NCBI GenBank assembly: GCA_016787705.1
Contig: JAEUTP010000017.1
Location: forward strand, 257,511 to 321,510
Reading direction: 5' to 3'
Length of the DNA: 64,000 bases
Origin: Bacteroidia bacterium
GTDB taxonomy: Bacteria > Bacteroidota > Bacteroidia > B-17B0 > Aurantibacillaceae
Below are positions 1 to 9,909 of this stretch, piece after piece. The first letter of the stretch is position 1. Every line of letters starts with the position of its first letter. Position numbers and translations under genes: made by a program. The notes below the pieces were generated by a model. It had not been told where the DNA came from and did not search any database. It was given only the letters and a program-made list of their open reading frames with translations.

Positions 1-662
1 TTAATGCCTTCGCGTAATTCTTTTAAATTTGGTTTAAATAAACTAACACCTTTATAAGTATTGAAGTTTTTCTTTTTAGGATCAACGCAGGTTGGGATAT
101 TTTTGCTTTTTGCCAGCTCAACTACTTTATTCACTAATTTAGAAGTGATCAACCCTTTGTTGTAATCTTCAAAAATGATCACATCAATTTTATCATGGTT
201 AATAATATGAGAGATGAGCGTTAATAATTGTTGGGTTGCAGCCGCTTCTATTTCATCTTCCACTTCTTCGTCCACTCTTAATAATTGAGCATTGTTTCCG
301 ATAACACGTGTTTTAACGGTAGTTACTCTATCACGTACTTTTAAAATACCCTTTTGACTTAATTTTTGCGATTTTAAAAGATCTAAAAATGCCTGACCTT
401 CATAATCAACACCAATTACCGAGCATAAAATAGGATTGGCGCCAAGAGCCTGTACATTAAGCGCTACATTGGCAGCACCGCCCAACCTTCTTTCTTTTTT
501 TGTAACTGCTACAATAGGTACGGGTGCTTCGGGTGATATACGGCTAACTTTACCCCATAAATAACTATCTATCATTACATCCCCGATAATAAGCACGTTA
601 AGATCATTGAAAGATTTAAATACTTCGCGGATATAATCTTTTTTAACTGAAAATTTCTTCAT
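1..662 (-). CDS. hldE: D-glycero-beta-D-manno-heptose-7-phosphate kinase (HldE/RfaE kinase domain), 3' end beyond the window
   Basis: PfkB/ribokinase-family sugar kinase that phosphorylates heptose 7-phosphate at C1 on the ADP-heptose route for LPS core, in the cytoplasm. The start codon is the ATG at 660-662 (MKKFSVKKDY) and about 220 codons are visible before the left edge. Seen: GDVMIDSYLWG near residue 28, then an RRLGGAANVA sugar-binding stretch near 62, and FEDYNKG further on, all in the order expected for the RfaE kinase domain. The C-terminal GAGD anion-hole motif, and a cytidylyltransferase domain if one is fused, lie outside the window, so a kinase-only protein (HldA) cannot be told from bifunctional HldE. 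It starts 14 bp after the aspartate aminotransferase stop on the same strand, so the two are probably co-transcribed. Confidence 0.85.
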   Translation of the reverse strand, partial: MKKFSVKKDYIREVFKSFNDLNVLIIGDVMIDSYLWGKVSRISPEAPVPIVAVTKKERRLGGAANVALNVQALGANPILCSVIGVDYEGQAFLDLLKSQKLSQKGILKVRDRVTTVKTRVIGNNAQLLRVDEEVEDEIEAAATQQLLTLISHIINHDKIDVIIFEDYNKGLITSKLVNKVVELAKSKNIPTCVDPKKKNFNTYKGVSLFKPNLKELREGI

Positions 663-676
663 CTGTGATCTGAAAA

Positions 677-1873
677 TTATTGAAGTTTTGCTAAAGCTTC
701 TTTCATACGTTTTAAAGCTTCTTTTAAATTCTCTTCGCTGGTGGCGTAAGAAAAGCGAATATAAATATCATCGCCAAAGGCCGCTCCAGGCACTAATGCC
801 AAATGACCTTCATCCAGCAAATAAAACGAAAGGTCGGTTGCGTTATTAATAACATGATCTTTATATTTTTTTCCGAAATAATAAGTTACTTCAGGATAAA
901 CATAAAAGGCACCTTGCGGAACGTTAGTTTTTAATCCGGGAATCTCTTTCATTAGCCCCAAAACAAGGTCTCTACGTTTTAAAAAAGCGTCACGCATTGG
1001 TTTAATATATGTATCATAATCCAACTCCATAGCTTTGTGCATTGCTTTTTGAGTAATGCTACAGGTTGCAGATGTAAATTGTCCCTGCATTTTATCACAA
1101 GCCTGCGCTATCCATTTTGGTGCGGCCATAATGCCACCGCGCCAACCTGTCATGGCAAATCCTTTTGATACACCATTGATAGTAATTACCCTGTCTTTTA
1201 TAAAATCAAATTGAGCAAAACTTTCGTGCCCGCCTATAAAATTAATGTGTTCGTAGATCTCGTCACTGATAATATATAATTCAGGATGTTTTACAATAAC
1301 ATCAGCCAATGCTTTTAATTCTGCTTTTGAATACACACTACCTGTTGGATTGCAAGGCGTGCTGATCATGATCAGGCGTGTTTTTGGCGTAATAGCTTTT
1401 TCTAATTGTGCCGGTGTTATTTTAAAATCCGAATCAATACTTGTATCAACAATAACAGGTGTTCCTTCTGCCAGTTTTAAGATCTCTAAATAACTTACCC
1501 AAAACGGCGCAGGAATAATTACTTCATCACCCGGATCGATTAAACATAACACGGCATTGGCTATGCTTTGTTTGGCACCTGTTGAAACAACAATTTCATC
1601 GTTGGTATAAGTTAAACCGTTATCGCGTTTAAATTTTTCGCAAATGGCATTACGTAATTCTACATAGCCCGATACGTGTGTGTAATAACTAAAATCATCA
1701 TCAATTGCTTTTTTAGCAACGTCTTTTATGATCTGCGGTGTGTGAAAATCAGGTTCACCAAGACTTAAACTTATAATATCAATACCTGCCGCTTTTAATT
1801 CACGACTTTTTCTTGCCATCGCAATTGTTTGCGATTCGGATATTTTATTTACTCTTTTTGATAAATGTGTCAT
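677..1873 (-). CDS. aspartate aminotransferase, class I PLP-dependent
   Basis: Cytoplasmic aminotransferase interconverting aspartate/2-oxoglutarate and oxaloacetate/glutamate. At 398 residues it has the usual length of the bacterial Ib-type AspB family. Seen: the NPTG motif at residues 175-178, SDEIY just after 200, the PLP Schiff-base lysine K237 in SKGFAMTGWRGG, and the C-terminal substrate-carboxylate arginine in IRFSYATS near 373. The GWRGG sequence after the lysine is typical of AspB. It is the first gene of a minus-strand pair with the heptose kinase (14-bp gap). The 199-bp gap upstream is shared with the terminator of the next gene. Arginine/aromatic specificity cannot be excluded from sequence alone. 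Confidence 0.9.
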   Translation of the reverse strand: MTHLSKRVNKISESQTIAMARKSRELKAAGIDIISLSLGEPDFHTPQIIKDVAKKAIDDDFSYYTHVSGYVELRNAICEKFKRDNGLTYTNDEIVVSTGAKQSIANAVLCLIDPGDEVIIPAPFWVSYLEILKLAEGTPVIVDTSIDSDFKITPAQLEKAITPKTRLIMISTPCNPTGSVYSKAELKALADVIVKHPELYIISDEIYEHINFIGGHESFAQFDFIKDRVITINGVSKGFAMTGWRGGIMAAPKWIAQACDKMQGQFTSATCSITQKAMHKAMELDYDTYIKPMRDAFLKRRDLVLGLMKEIPGLKTNVPQGAFYVYPEVTYYFGKKYKDHVINNATDLSFYLLDEGHLALVPGAAFGDDIYIRFSYATSEENLKEALKRMKEALAKLQ

Positions 1874-2040
1874 AGTTCATTCTTAGCAATAAATGTAATA
1901 ACAATTTTAATGAGAAAGTCAGATTTTTAAAAATAAAGATGAGATAATAAAAACGACATTTTTATTGCTTTTTAACTTAATATTATCCTAAAGAATAAAA
2001 ATTTTATTATAATCCGATGCGTCAAATTAAGGTCAAAAAA

Positions 2041-2066
2041 AAAGCCATCCGCAATTGGATGGCTTT
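2041..2066 (-). terminator. Rho-independent terminator of the SprB-repeat gene
   Basis: A perfect 10-bp stem (AAAGCCATCC / GGATGGCTTT) with a 6-nt loop lies 6 bp after the stop codon of the giant gene. On the minus strand it is followed by a run of U from the A-tract at 2035-2043. It insulates the adhesin gene from the aminotransferase pair downstream. Confidence 0.9.
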
Positions 2067-2072
2067 AGTGAT

Positions 2073-5000
2073 TTATTGTTTTAGCAGCGTTACGTGTCCA
2101 ACGTAGGTTTTTTTGTTGTTCTCATAATCCATTACAGTGATCTTGTAAATATAAACGCCATCCTGCGAAATAATGGTCGATCCTTTTGCTCGGCCATCCC
2201 ATCCTTTTTTAAGCTCAGTTGACGTAAAGATCAATTCTCCCCAGCGATCAAAGATCTCCATACGGTATTTTTCATCATTAATGCCTACACCATATGGCAT
2301 AAAAAAGTCATTTCTTCCGTTTTCATCAGGTGTAAAAGCGTTAGGAATATAAATGGTCATTGCCGGCGTAATATCAATAAAATTCTCAGTAGTGTCTGAG
2401 CAACCGTATGCGTTTGTAGCTGCCAGGTAAACTTTATAATTTCCAACCAAACTATAGGTGTGTGATGGATTTACTACAGACGATGAATTATTTGGGGCGC
2501 CATAATCTCCAAAATCCCATGAGTAAACAGAAGCTCCGATAGATGTATTTGTAAAGCTGATGGTTGGATTTAATAGATCGGCAATTTGAGGATTAGCAAA
2601 GAATCCGGCAACGGGTACAGGGTAAACTGTTATTATTTTATTTGTTAATGAATCTTTTCTGCAGCCAAAAGAATTGGTTACCATAACCTGCATGGTATAT
2701 GAGCCCGGAATTGGATAGGTCATACTTATCGGATTTCCCGGAATTGGTCCGCCGCCATTTTGATCTCCTCCAAAATTCCAGTAAAATATATCATTTGATG
2801 GATCATAATCAGGGCTTGTTGATGTACCCGTAAACGTAACCGCCAGAGGCGCACAGCCTTTAGCGCCTGCAGGTGTAAATGTAAATTGTGGTAAAGGATT
2901 AACAATAATATTAAAGTTTGCTGTTGCCCCGGGAATAGTACAACCATCTTCTATCATTACGTTATACGAGTTTGGATTGTTGGCATAACTGGCAATAACT
3001 GTTGATGTTGCACCAATACTGGCGTTAGACCATTGGTAAGTATAAGGTCCGCCATTACCCTGTGAAGTAATGCTTGGTGTTAAAGCAACCATATCTCGGT
3101 CGCAAACAGTAAACGATCCGCCGGTTGCAAGCAATTGTGGTCTTACATTTACCAATATATTTTGAGGGCCATTAGCACAACCGTTAACATCCACTACTAT
3201 TACTGTGTATTGTGTTGTTGAACTTAAGGTTGGAGTAGAGTTTATACCATTGGCCGTGGTTGCTGTAGTGCTCGTGTTTGTAGTTAAATTGGTTAATGTA
3301 TAAGAATAAGGAGGGTTGCCACCGGATGCTTGTCCATAAATTGCTGCTACATTTCCATAACAAATAGTTTGCACGGGTGAAGGAACAAGAACCAAGATAT
3401 TTGGCTGCGTAATATTTACAGTTGTGTAAGTGTGGCAACCGTTATTATCTGTTATGGTAGCTGAATACACTGCAGGTGCCATGCCATTAATAACAGATGT
3501 GGTTAAAGCAGAAGGATTCCAGTTATACGTAAAGGGACCAACGCCGGTCGGTGTTAAAGTAGCACTGCCATTAGCGTAATTAAAGCAGGTAACGTTACTG
3601 GATACAGCAGTAACTGAAGGAAGAGGAGCGGCAGTAATGCTTACAGATGCTGTAATTACACAACCTTTTCCGTCTGTTGTTGTAAGCACCCAGTTGCCTG
3701 GCGGAAGGTTAGAAGCGCCAGGTGTTAATTGTGGTGTAGAAGTATTCCAGTTATAAGCGTAATTTGGTGTTCCACCGGTAATGCTTACACTAGCCGTTCC
3801 GTTAGAATTACCACAGGTTGCCTGCGTTGTAGCTGTAGATTGAATTACTAATGCAGGAGGGTCTGTTAATGTATATACACTGTTTGTTGTACAGCCTTTT
3901 GTATCTATTACGGCAAGACTATAAGTTCCTGCTGCAAGGTTAGTAATTGTTGGATTAGAAGGTTGCGCGGGTGTCCAAGTTAATGTGTAAGTAGGTGTAC
4001 CGCCTGTAATACTTGTATTTATTTGCCCGGTAGTAAACGCGTTACAGTTATTTGGAACTACTGTGTTAGTAGTTATCAGTAAAGGATTTGGTTGCGAGAT
4101 GTTAACTGTTTTAGAACTTACACAACCATTAGCGTCTGTTACTGTACAACTATAAACACCGATTCCTACACCCGTTAATACAGAATTGGTTTGTGATCCC
4201 GGTAACCACAAATAAGAATAATTTGGTGTGCCGCCATTTGTAAGTATTTGTGCAGCACCATTAAACTGTCCGCTGCAGGCAACATTGGTAACAGAACCAA
4301 TAGCGGTTACAAGTTGAGTTGGTTGGGTAATGTTTACCACCGCGCCACCAACACACCCTGCCGCATCTGTTACGGTTATACTGTGTAATCCTGAAGGAAG
4401 GTTATTTACATTTTGTGTTGTTTGAGCAAGGTAACTCCATAAAAAAGTATTACCACCTGCACCACCGGTAGCTGTAATGGTTGCACCACCATTAGCCATT
4501 CCAAAACATGATACTGCTAAAGTGTTTGTAACTAAAACAACAGGCGCGGCAATGTTTGGAATTACCGTTGCTGTGGTAACAGTACAGCCATTAGCATCGG
4601 TAATAGTAACAGAGTAGGCGCCGGCAACCACATTTGTTATAGAAGGGAAAGTGAAACTTGGATTAGAGGTCCATTGGTAAGTATAACCACCGGCGCCTCC
4701 GCTTGCTGCAACGGATGTGCTTCCGTTTGCCTGACCGCAGTTGGTAGGTACAACAGTTGTAATAGCGGCAACCAGTTGTGGCGGTTGTGTTAATGAAAAG
4801 GTAGATTGTATAGTACAATTATTTGCATCAGTCAATGTTACCGTATGATTTCCCGGAGCAAGTGTATTTACATATTGTGCGTTGGCTAAACTTGGTTGCC
4901 ATAAAATTGTTGGAATTCCTGTTCCGCCAGAATAATTTACATTTCCAATTCCGTTATTTAAACCAAAGCAGGAAATATTTGTATGGGTTACTGCAACTGA

Positions 5001-8000
5001 AAGTCCTGCAGGTTGTGTAACATTTGCAACGGCTGTAGCGGTACACGATTTAGAATCAATTACAGTTATGGTATAACTTCCGGCAATCAAATTGTTTGCA
5101 GTGGCATTGGTTTGAGAATTGCTCCAGCTGTAGGTATAAGCAGGTGTTCCACCGTTAGGAGATGCAGTTGCAAAACCGTTACTGTAACCGCTGCAGCTTG
5201 GTGTGCCTATTGCGCTAATGCTTACAGTTAATAGAGGTGGTTGTGTAATATTAAATACGCTTGTTGATGTGCATGAATTTTGATCCGTTGCCAGCATACT
5301 AAAAGTTCCGGTACATAAATTGCTGACGTTTTGAGTTGTTAGTGGTGACGGCCCGCCGGTCCAGAAATATGAAACGGCTCCTATTGCATTTGAAACAGAT
5401 CCTACAGCTAAACCATTACATGCGTTAAAACAGGTAACGTTTGTAGAGCTGACACTTGATAACATTTGTGGAGGATTAGCTAATGTTACCGAACCTTGTA
5501 TGATACATCCTTTGCTGTCGGTAACGGTTACATTATAATTACCAGGTCCCATACCACTTGGTGTTGCAGTGTTTCCTCCTGCACCCGGTGTGGGCAGCCA
5601 TGCATATGTATAACCAGGTGTGCCACCTAAAACACCTGCATTGGCGGAGCCGTTTGTTGCATTAAAACATTTTGGATTTGTTCCCGTAACATTTATTGTT
5701 AACGAGCTAGGCTGTGTTATGGTAACACTTGCTGAAGCAATGCAACCTGTTGCATCGGTTAATGTAACAGTATACACCCCGTTCATCAAATTTGTGGCGG
5801 TGCCGGTATTTTGCCCATTGCTCCAGTTGTAAACCGGAAAGCCCGGACCTGGGTTGCCAGGATTGATAGTGGTTGTAGCAATACCGTTATTTCCTCCAAA
5901 GCAACTTGGATTAGTAAAACTTGTAATGCTTATGGCAGGCCCCGTTGCGTTAGGAACCGTTGCTGCCAATACATATAAACAACCGTTTGCATCTTTAACC
6001 TGGACTGTATATGTTCCCGCGGTAACATTTGATAATGTTTGGCCAACAAAATTTGTGCTCCACGTATACGTATATGGACCCGTTCCTCCAACGGCTGTTG
6101 CAGAAGCTACACCATTTGCCTGGTTACAGGTTGCTGTTAAGGTGTTTGTGTTTATTGTTACAGAGCTTGGTTGTGTAATGCTAACGGTATTTGTTTTGAT
6201 ACAACCATTAGCATCGGTAACCTGACAGGTATAAGTGCCTGCAAATAAACCCGAAACAACGCTTGTGGTTGCTCCACCCGGCGACCATAAATAAGTAAAC
6301 CCGGGAGTACCACCGCTGCTTACAAGGGTTGTAGCGCTACCAGTTGCAGAGTTAAAACACGATGCTGCGGTTGACGCAGAAGCTAAAATAATATTTCCTG
6401 GTTGCGTTATCGTTCCTACCGTTGATGACTTACATCCGTAGAAATCTGAAACAGTAACTGTATAATTTCCTGGAGCTAAGCCTGTTGGTGTTTGTAATGT
6501 TGAACCATTGCTCCACGAATAAGTTAAAGGCGCTGTAACATTGCCGATCATATTTGCAGTTAAGCTGCCGTTTGCAGAATTAAAACAGCTTACATTGGTT
6601 GTATTGGTAATTACAGCCGTACCGCCAGGCGTAGCAGTAACACTTACAATTCCTGTTTGAATACAGCCTTTTGTATCTTTAACTGTAACAGTGTAACTTC
6701 CGGCCACAATCCCCGTTGTTTGAGGGTTATTACCACCGGTAGGTAGCCATGTATACGTATATATAGGAGTTCCGCCACTTGCAACTACACTTGCTGTACC
6801 GTTAGCGCTCGAACAATTGGCCGGCACACTGCTAAGCGTTAGTGTTATAGGTAGTGGTTGTATAACACTAACAGTTTGGCTTAAACTGCAGCCTTGATTA
6901 TCAATAACTGTAATATTATAAGCGCCGGCAGAAATATTTGAAGTAAAGGTATTGTTTGTCTGATTAGGTCCACCGTTAATGTTATAAACATATGGGCTGG
7001 TGCCTCCGCCTCCATTAGCGGTTATTGTGCCGTTGTTTCCACCGTTACATGAAGGTGGCAGAAAAGAAACACCTAATGTTAATGCAGCTGGTTGTCCAAT
7101 TAACGTTGTTACGGTTGTAACACAGCCCAATGCATCCTGAACATTGACCGTGTAATTTTGTGCAGTTAAGCCTGTAAATGTACCAAAACCACTTGTAATA
7201 TTTCCCGGAGTTAATGTATAACTATAGCCAGGAGTGCCACCACTTGTAGAAACACTGAAACCTCCATTGGCGCCATTAAAACAGCTTACGTTTGTTAAAG
7301 TTGCAATGGCGGAACTTGGAGAACCTGTATTGCCAATAACAAAATTAACAGTGAGTGTGCAACTATTTGCATCTTTTATTATCACATTTTTTGGCCCGGC
7401 TAGCATACCTGCTTGTATCGTGCTTCCAACAAAAGGCCCACCGTTAAATGAATATTGATACGCCGGTAAACCTCCCATAACAGATGTAACAGTTGCACTG
7501 CCATTAGCGTTACCACACGCTGCGGCTGTTACAGCAACTGTTGCGGCTGTTGGTCCGGCAACGGTTGGGATATTTGCAGTGATACTAAAGGTACATCCGT
7601 TTACATCTGAAACCGTTATCGTTTTTGGTCCGGCGGCAAGGCTACCTGTAATTGAACTTGTTGCCACGCCATTAACGCTAAAACTATAAGCAGGGCTGCC
7701 TCCGGTAACACCTGTAATTCCTAAAATTCCTGTATTGCCTACACAGGCTGTTGCCGAAGTTGTAAATGTAATATTAGTTGGCCCTGCGGTATTTGTAAGT
7801 GTAACTGTTTTAGTGAAAATACAATTATTTACATCTTTTACTGTTATCGTATAAGTACCCGCTGGTAAATTAGTTAAAGCAGGTGTGGTAGTAAATGGTC
7901 CTCCGTTAATGCTATATTGATACGGCGCACTTCCACCCGTAACAGCACCGAGCGTGATAGATCCGTTTGAATTACCGCAGGTTGGATTTGCAAATGTTGT

Positions 8001-9701
8001 TGCCAGGGCTATAATTCCCGGAGTATTATTTACGGTTACAGTAATAAATGTTTTACACCCAAAATTATTAGTCACTCCTAACGTATACGAGCCTGCCGCT
8101 AAACCGGTAATGGTTTGCGATGGTATTGCGGTTCCATTCAATGAAAAACTAACAACGGTTTGTACTGGCGGAGAAATATTATTTATTACAATTACGCCGT
8201 TAGCGTTGCCACAATTAGCATCTGTTATATTAGCTGATATTGCAGGTTGTGGATTAATTACAACTACGGCGTTAGCAGAGTTGGTACACGTTCCAACAGT
8301 TCCAATTATATTATAGGTAGTTGTAACTGCTGGATTGGCTGCAACATTTGGACCCGTAGTTGTATTTAAACCTGTAGCCGGACTCCAGACATAAGAGTTG
8401 GCTCCGGATATAGAAATATTGGCAGAGCTACCTGAACATATGGATGATGTTGGTGGGCCAACAACTAAAGCGGGAGGTGTAAGATTAGCTGCTACATTTA
8501 TTGTAGCAGTACCTTTACAACCACTAGCTGTATTTGTAACAGTGGTGGTATAAACCCCCGGTTGATTAACATTAATTACCTGTGTATTATTTGCACCAAC
8601 AATTCCCGGGCCGGTCCAAATATATGTATGGCCAGCCGGGCCAGGGCTTGCAGTAAGCTGTATGCTTGAGTTAGTACAGGTAATGCTGCCTGATGCGGCA
8701 ATAGTAGCAGCAAAGGTAGTTGTGCCTACAACATTTGTTGTGGCAGTAACAGTTTGTGAAGGGCAACCCGATTTTACCACCGTTACGGTATATACTCCCG
8801 GTGCATTAACAACGGCTAACGAAGAAGTTCCGCCGCTTACAATTCCCGGTCCGGACCAGTTGTATGTTACTGGTGCTGCCGTTGTATTAGCAACAACATT
8901 TGCCGTTCCCGAATTACAACCTAAAGGAATGCTTGTGGTTGTGTTAGCTGCAGTTACTGTTAATGGGCCACATGGAAGAGGGCAATTGGCAAAATCTCCT
9001 GCTCCATAGCTATTGGTGCTTGTATTGGTAAATGAAATCGTTGTTCCTGTAATATTTCCCGTATAAATACCGCCAACGTTACTTACAACTACTTGTCCGT
9101 TTACAATAGCAAATCCACCTCCGGCACTTGTACTTGGCATGCCGGTCATGTTATAAGTACATTGCAATGCGCCGTTTGGGCCATACATGGCCATTGATTG
9201 TGGCGTTGTGGTTATTAATACATAAAAATTTCCGCAATTATCTACTACAAGATCGTAAGGGCCACCGCCATTAAAATTAGTTATTGTTGTTAAAGGTGTG
9301 GCATTGCCGGTACCGTTATATACATAAATTTGCCCCGTACTGCCATTAAGGCCATATATTACGCCACCGCCACCGCCAAGGTTTACAAAAGGCATGGTAT
9401 GTGTTGTGGTTACCCAGGCAGTGCCATTCCACCAAGCCATAAAGCCGCCAATAGTAGTATAAAACGTTGGACTTGGAAAAGCTGCATTAAGGTTTGGGCC
9501 ATATGATAAGCCTGTGCCACCAAGGGGGATGGCTGTATTACTTGGATTTGTTGCACTGTATGGTAAAGCCGGGTTGTAGGCCATAATGGGGCTGGTATGC
9601 ATAAATACAAGCCCATTCGGACAGGCAGGCGTTTGTGAAAAAAAGTCAGAATAAAAAAAAGAAAAAATTATAACTATGGAATAATATAGAATTTTTTTCA
9701 T
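2073..9701 (-). CDS. giant SprB-repeat surface protein with PKD domains and T9SS type B (CHU_C) sorting domain
   Basis: A 2542-residue exported protein. It has a signal peptide (residues about 1-22, ending FFSQ), an N-terminal region of about 250 residues, and two or three Ig-like stretches. I count 21-22 SprB repeats of about 75-80 residues, each opening with C-x-N-x-x-N-G and a GGTPxYTYxW core and closing with AGxYTVTVTDxxGC and an ITQP-like end. Two PKD domains follow (YWNFGG, YSWDFGDYG). The C-terminal 90 residues carry the gliding-motility-associated domain (IPNAFTPDENGRNDF, FDRWGELIF, GVYIYKI), which directs type IX secretion and surface anchoring. SprB of Flavobacterium is the mobile gliding adhesin; this protein may serve motility, adhesion or another surface role, which the sequence does not decide. 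It is a single-gene unit with its own terminator. Confidence 0.92.
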   Translation of the reverse strand: MKKILYYSIVIIFSFFYSDFFSQTPACPNGLVFMHTSPIMAYNPALPYSATNPSNTAIPLGGTGLSYGPNLNAAFPSPTFYTTIGGFMAWWNGTAWVTTTHTMPFVNLGGGGGVIYGLNGSTGQIYVYNGTGNATPLTTITNFNGGGPYDLVVDNCGNFYVLITTTPQSMAMYGPNGALQCTYNMTGMPSTSAGGGFAIVNGQVVVSNVGGIYTGNITGTTISFTNTSTNSYGAGDFANCPLPCGPLTVTAANTTTSIPLGCNSGTANVVANTTAAPVTYNWSGPGIVSGGTSSLAVVNAPGVYTVTVVKSGCPSQTVTATTNVVGTTTFAATIAASGSITCTNSSIQLTASPGPAGHTYIWTGPGIVGANNTQVINVNQPGVYTTTVTNTASGCKGTATINVAANLTPPALVVGPPTSSICSGSSANISISGANSYVWSPATGLNTTTGPNVAANPAVTTTYNIIGTVGTCTNSANAVVVINPQPAISANITDANCGNANGVIVINNISPPVQTVVSFSLNGTAIPSQTITGLAAGSYTLGVTNNFGCKTFITVTVNNTPGIIALATTFANPTCGNSNGSITLGAVTGGSAPYQYSINGGPFTTTPALTNLPAGTYTITVKDVNNCIFTKTVTLTNTAGPTNITFTTSATACVGNTGILGITGVTGGSPAYSFSVNGVATSSITGSLAAGPKTITVSDVNGCTFSITANIPTVAGPTAATVAVTAAACGNANGSATVTSVMGGLPAYQYSFNGGPFVGSTIQAGMLAGPKNVIIKDANSCTLTVNFVIGNTGSPSSAIATLTNVSCFNGANGGFSVSTSGGTPGYSYTLTPGNITSGFGTFTGLTAQNYTVNVQDALGCVTTVTTLIGQPAALTLGVSFLPPSCNGGNNGTITANGGGGTSPYVYNINGGPNQTNNTFTSNISAGAYNITVIDNQGCSLSQTVSVIQPLPITLTLSSVPANCSSANGTASVVASGGTPIYTYTWLPTGGNNPQTTGIVAGSYTVTVKDTKGCIQTGIVSVTATPGGTAVITNTTNVSCFNSANGSLTANMIGNVTAPLTYSWSNGSTLQTPTGLAPGNYTVTVSDFYGCKSSTVGTITQPGNIILASASTAASCFNSATGSATTLVSSGGTPGFTYLWSPGGATTSVVSGLFAGTYTCQVTDANGCIKTNTVSITQPSSVTINTNTLTATCNQANGVASATAVGGTGPYTYTWSTNFVGQTLSNVTAGTYTVQVKDANGCLYVLAATVPNATGPAISITSFTNPSCFGGNNGIATTTINPGNPGPGFPVYNWSNGQNTGTATNLMNGVYTVTLTDATGCIASASVTITQPSSLTINVTGTNPKCFNATNGSANAGVLGGTPGYTYAWLPTPGAGGNTATPSGMGPGNYNVTVTDSKGCIIQGSVTLANPPQMLSSVSSTNVTCFNACNGLAVGSVSNAIGAVSYFWTGGPSPLTTQNVSNLCTGTFSMLATDQNSCTSTSVFNITQPPLLTVSISAIGTPSCSGYSNGFATASPNGGTPAYTYSWSNSQTNATANNLIAGSYTITVIDSKSCTATAVANVTQPAGLSVAVTHTNISCFGLNNGIGNVNYSGGTGIPTILWQPSLANAQYVNTLAPGNHTVTLTDANNCTIQSTFSLTQPPQLVAAITTVVPTNCGQANGSTSVAASGGAGGYTYQWTSNPSFTFPSITNVVAGAYSVTITDANGCTVTTATVIPNIAAPVVLVTNTLAVSCFGMANGGATITATGGAGGNTFLWSYLAQTTQNVNNLPSGLHSITVTDAAGCVGGAVVNITQPTQLVTAIGSVTNVACSGQFNGAAQILTNGGTPNYSYLWLPGSQTNSVLTGVGIGVYSCTVTDANGCVSSKTVNISQPNPLLITTNTVVPNNCNAFTTGQINTSITGGTPTYTLTWTPAQPSNPTITNLAAGTYSLAVIDTKGCTTNSVYTLTDPPALVIQSTATTQATCGNSNGTASVSITGGTPNYAYNWNTSTPQLTPGASNLPPGNWVLTTTDGKGCVITASVSITAAPLPSVTAVSSNVTCFNYANGSATLTPTGVGPFTYNWNPSALTTSVINGMAPAVYSATITDNNGCHTYTTVNITQPNILVLVPSPVQTICYGNVAAIYGQASGGNPPYSYTLTNLTTNTSTTATTANGINSTPTLSSTTQYTVIVVDVNGCANGPQNILVNVRPQLLATGGSFTVCDRDMVALTPSITSQGNGGPYTYQWSNASIGATSTVIASYANNPNSYNVMIEDGCTIPGATANFNIIVNPLPQFTFTPAGAKGCAPLAVTFTGTSTSPDYDPSNDIFYWNFGGDQNGGGPIPGNPISMTYPIPGSYTMQVMVTNSFGCRKDSLTNKIITVYPVPVAGFFANPQIADLLNPTISFTNTSIGASVYSWDFGDYGAPNNSSSVVNPSHTYSLVGNYKVYLAATNAYGCSDTTENFIDITPAMTIYIPNAFTPDENGRNDFFMPYGVGINDEKYRMEIFDRWGELIFTSTELKKGWDGRAKGSTIISQDGVYIYKITVMDYENNKKTYVGHVTLLKQ

Positions 9702-9909
9702 ACGCGGAGATTTTACATAAATCTAATCTATAAAATAAATAAATGAAACCGCTCCGCTCAGTAAAAACCTTTATTCACTCATTATTATGGTTTCTAAAAC
9801 TGAATCTAAAACTAAAACTTTTTAGAATATTCTGGAAAACACAATAATTTATAAGTCGAAAATGGATGGAAATAAATATCAAAATTGAAATAATGCTGAA
9901 TTGACAGAA

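Noticed and set aside
5854..6225. Plus-strand open frame of 123 codons opposite the SprB gene
   Set aside because: Lies wholly antisense to the repeats and mirrors their period; composition artefact, no family match by eye.
2700..8300. Regular repeats suggestive of a CRISPR array
   Set aside because: Period is about 230 bp, the repeats are coding and diverged, and there are no short identical repeats with unique spacers or cas genes.
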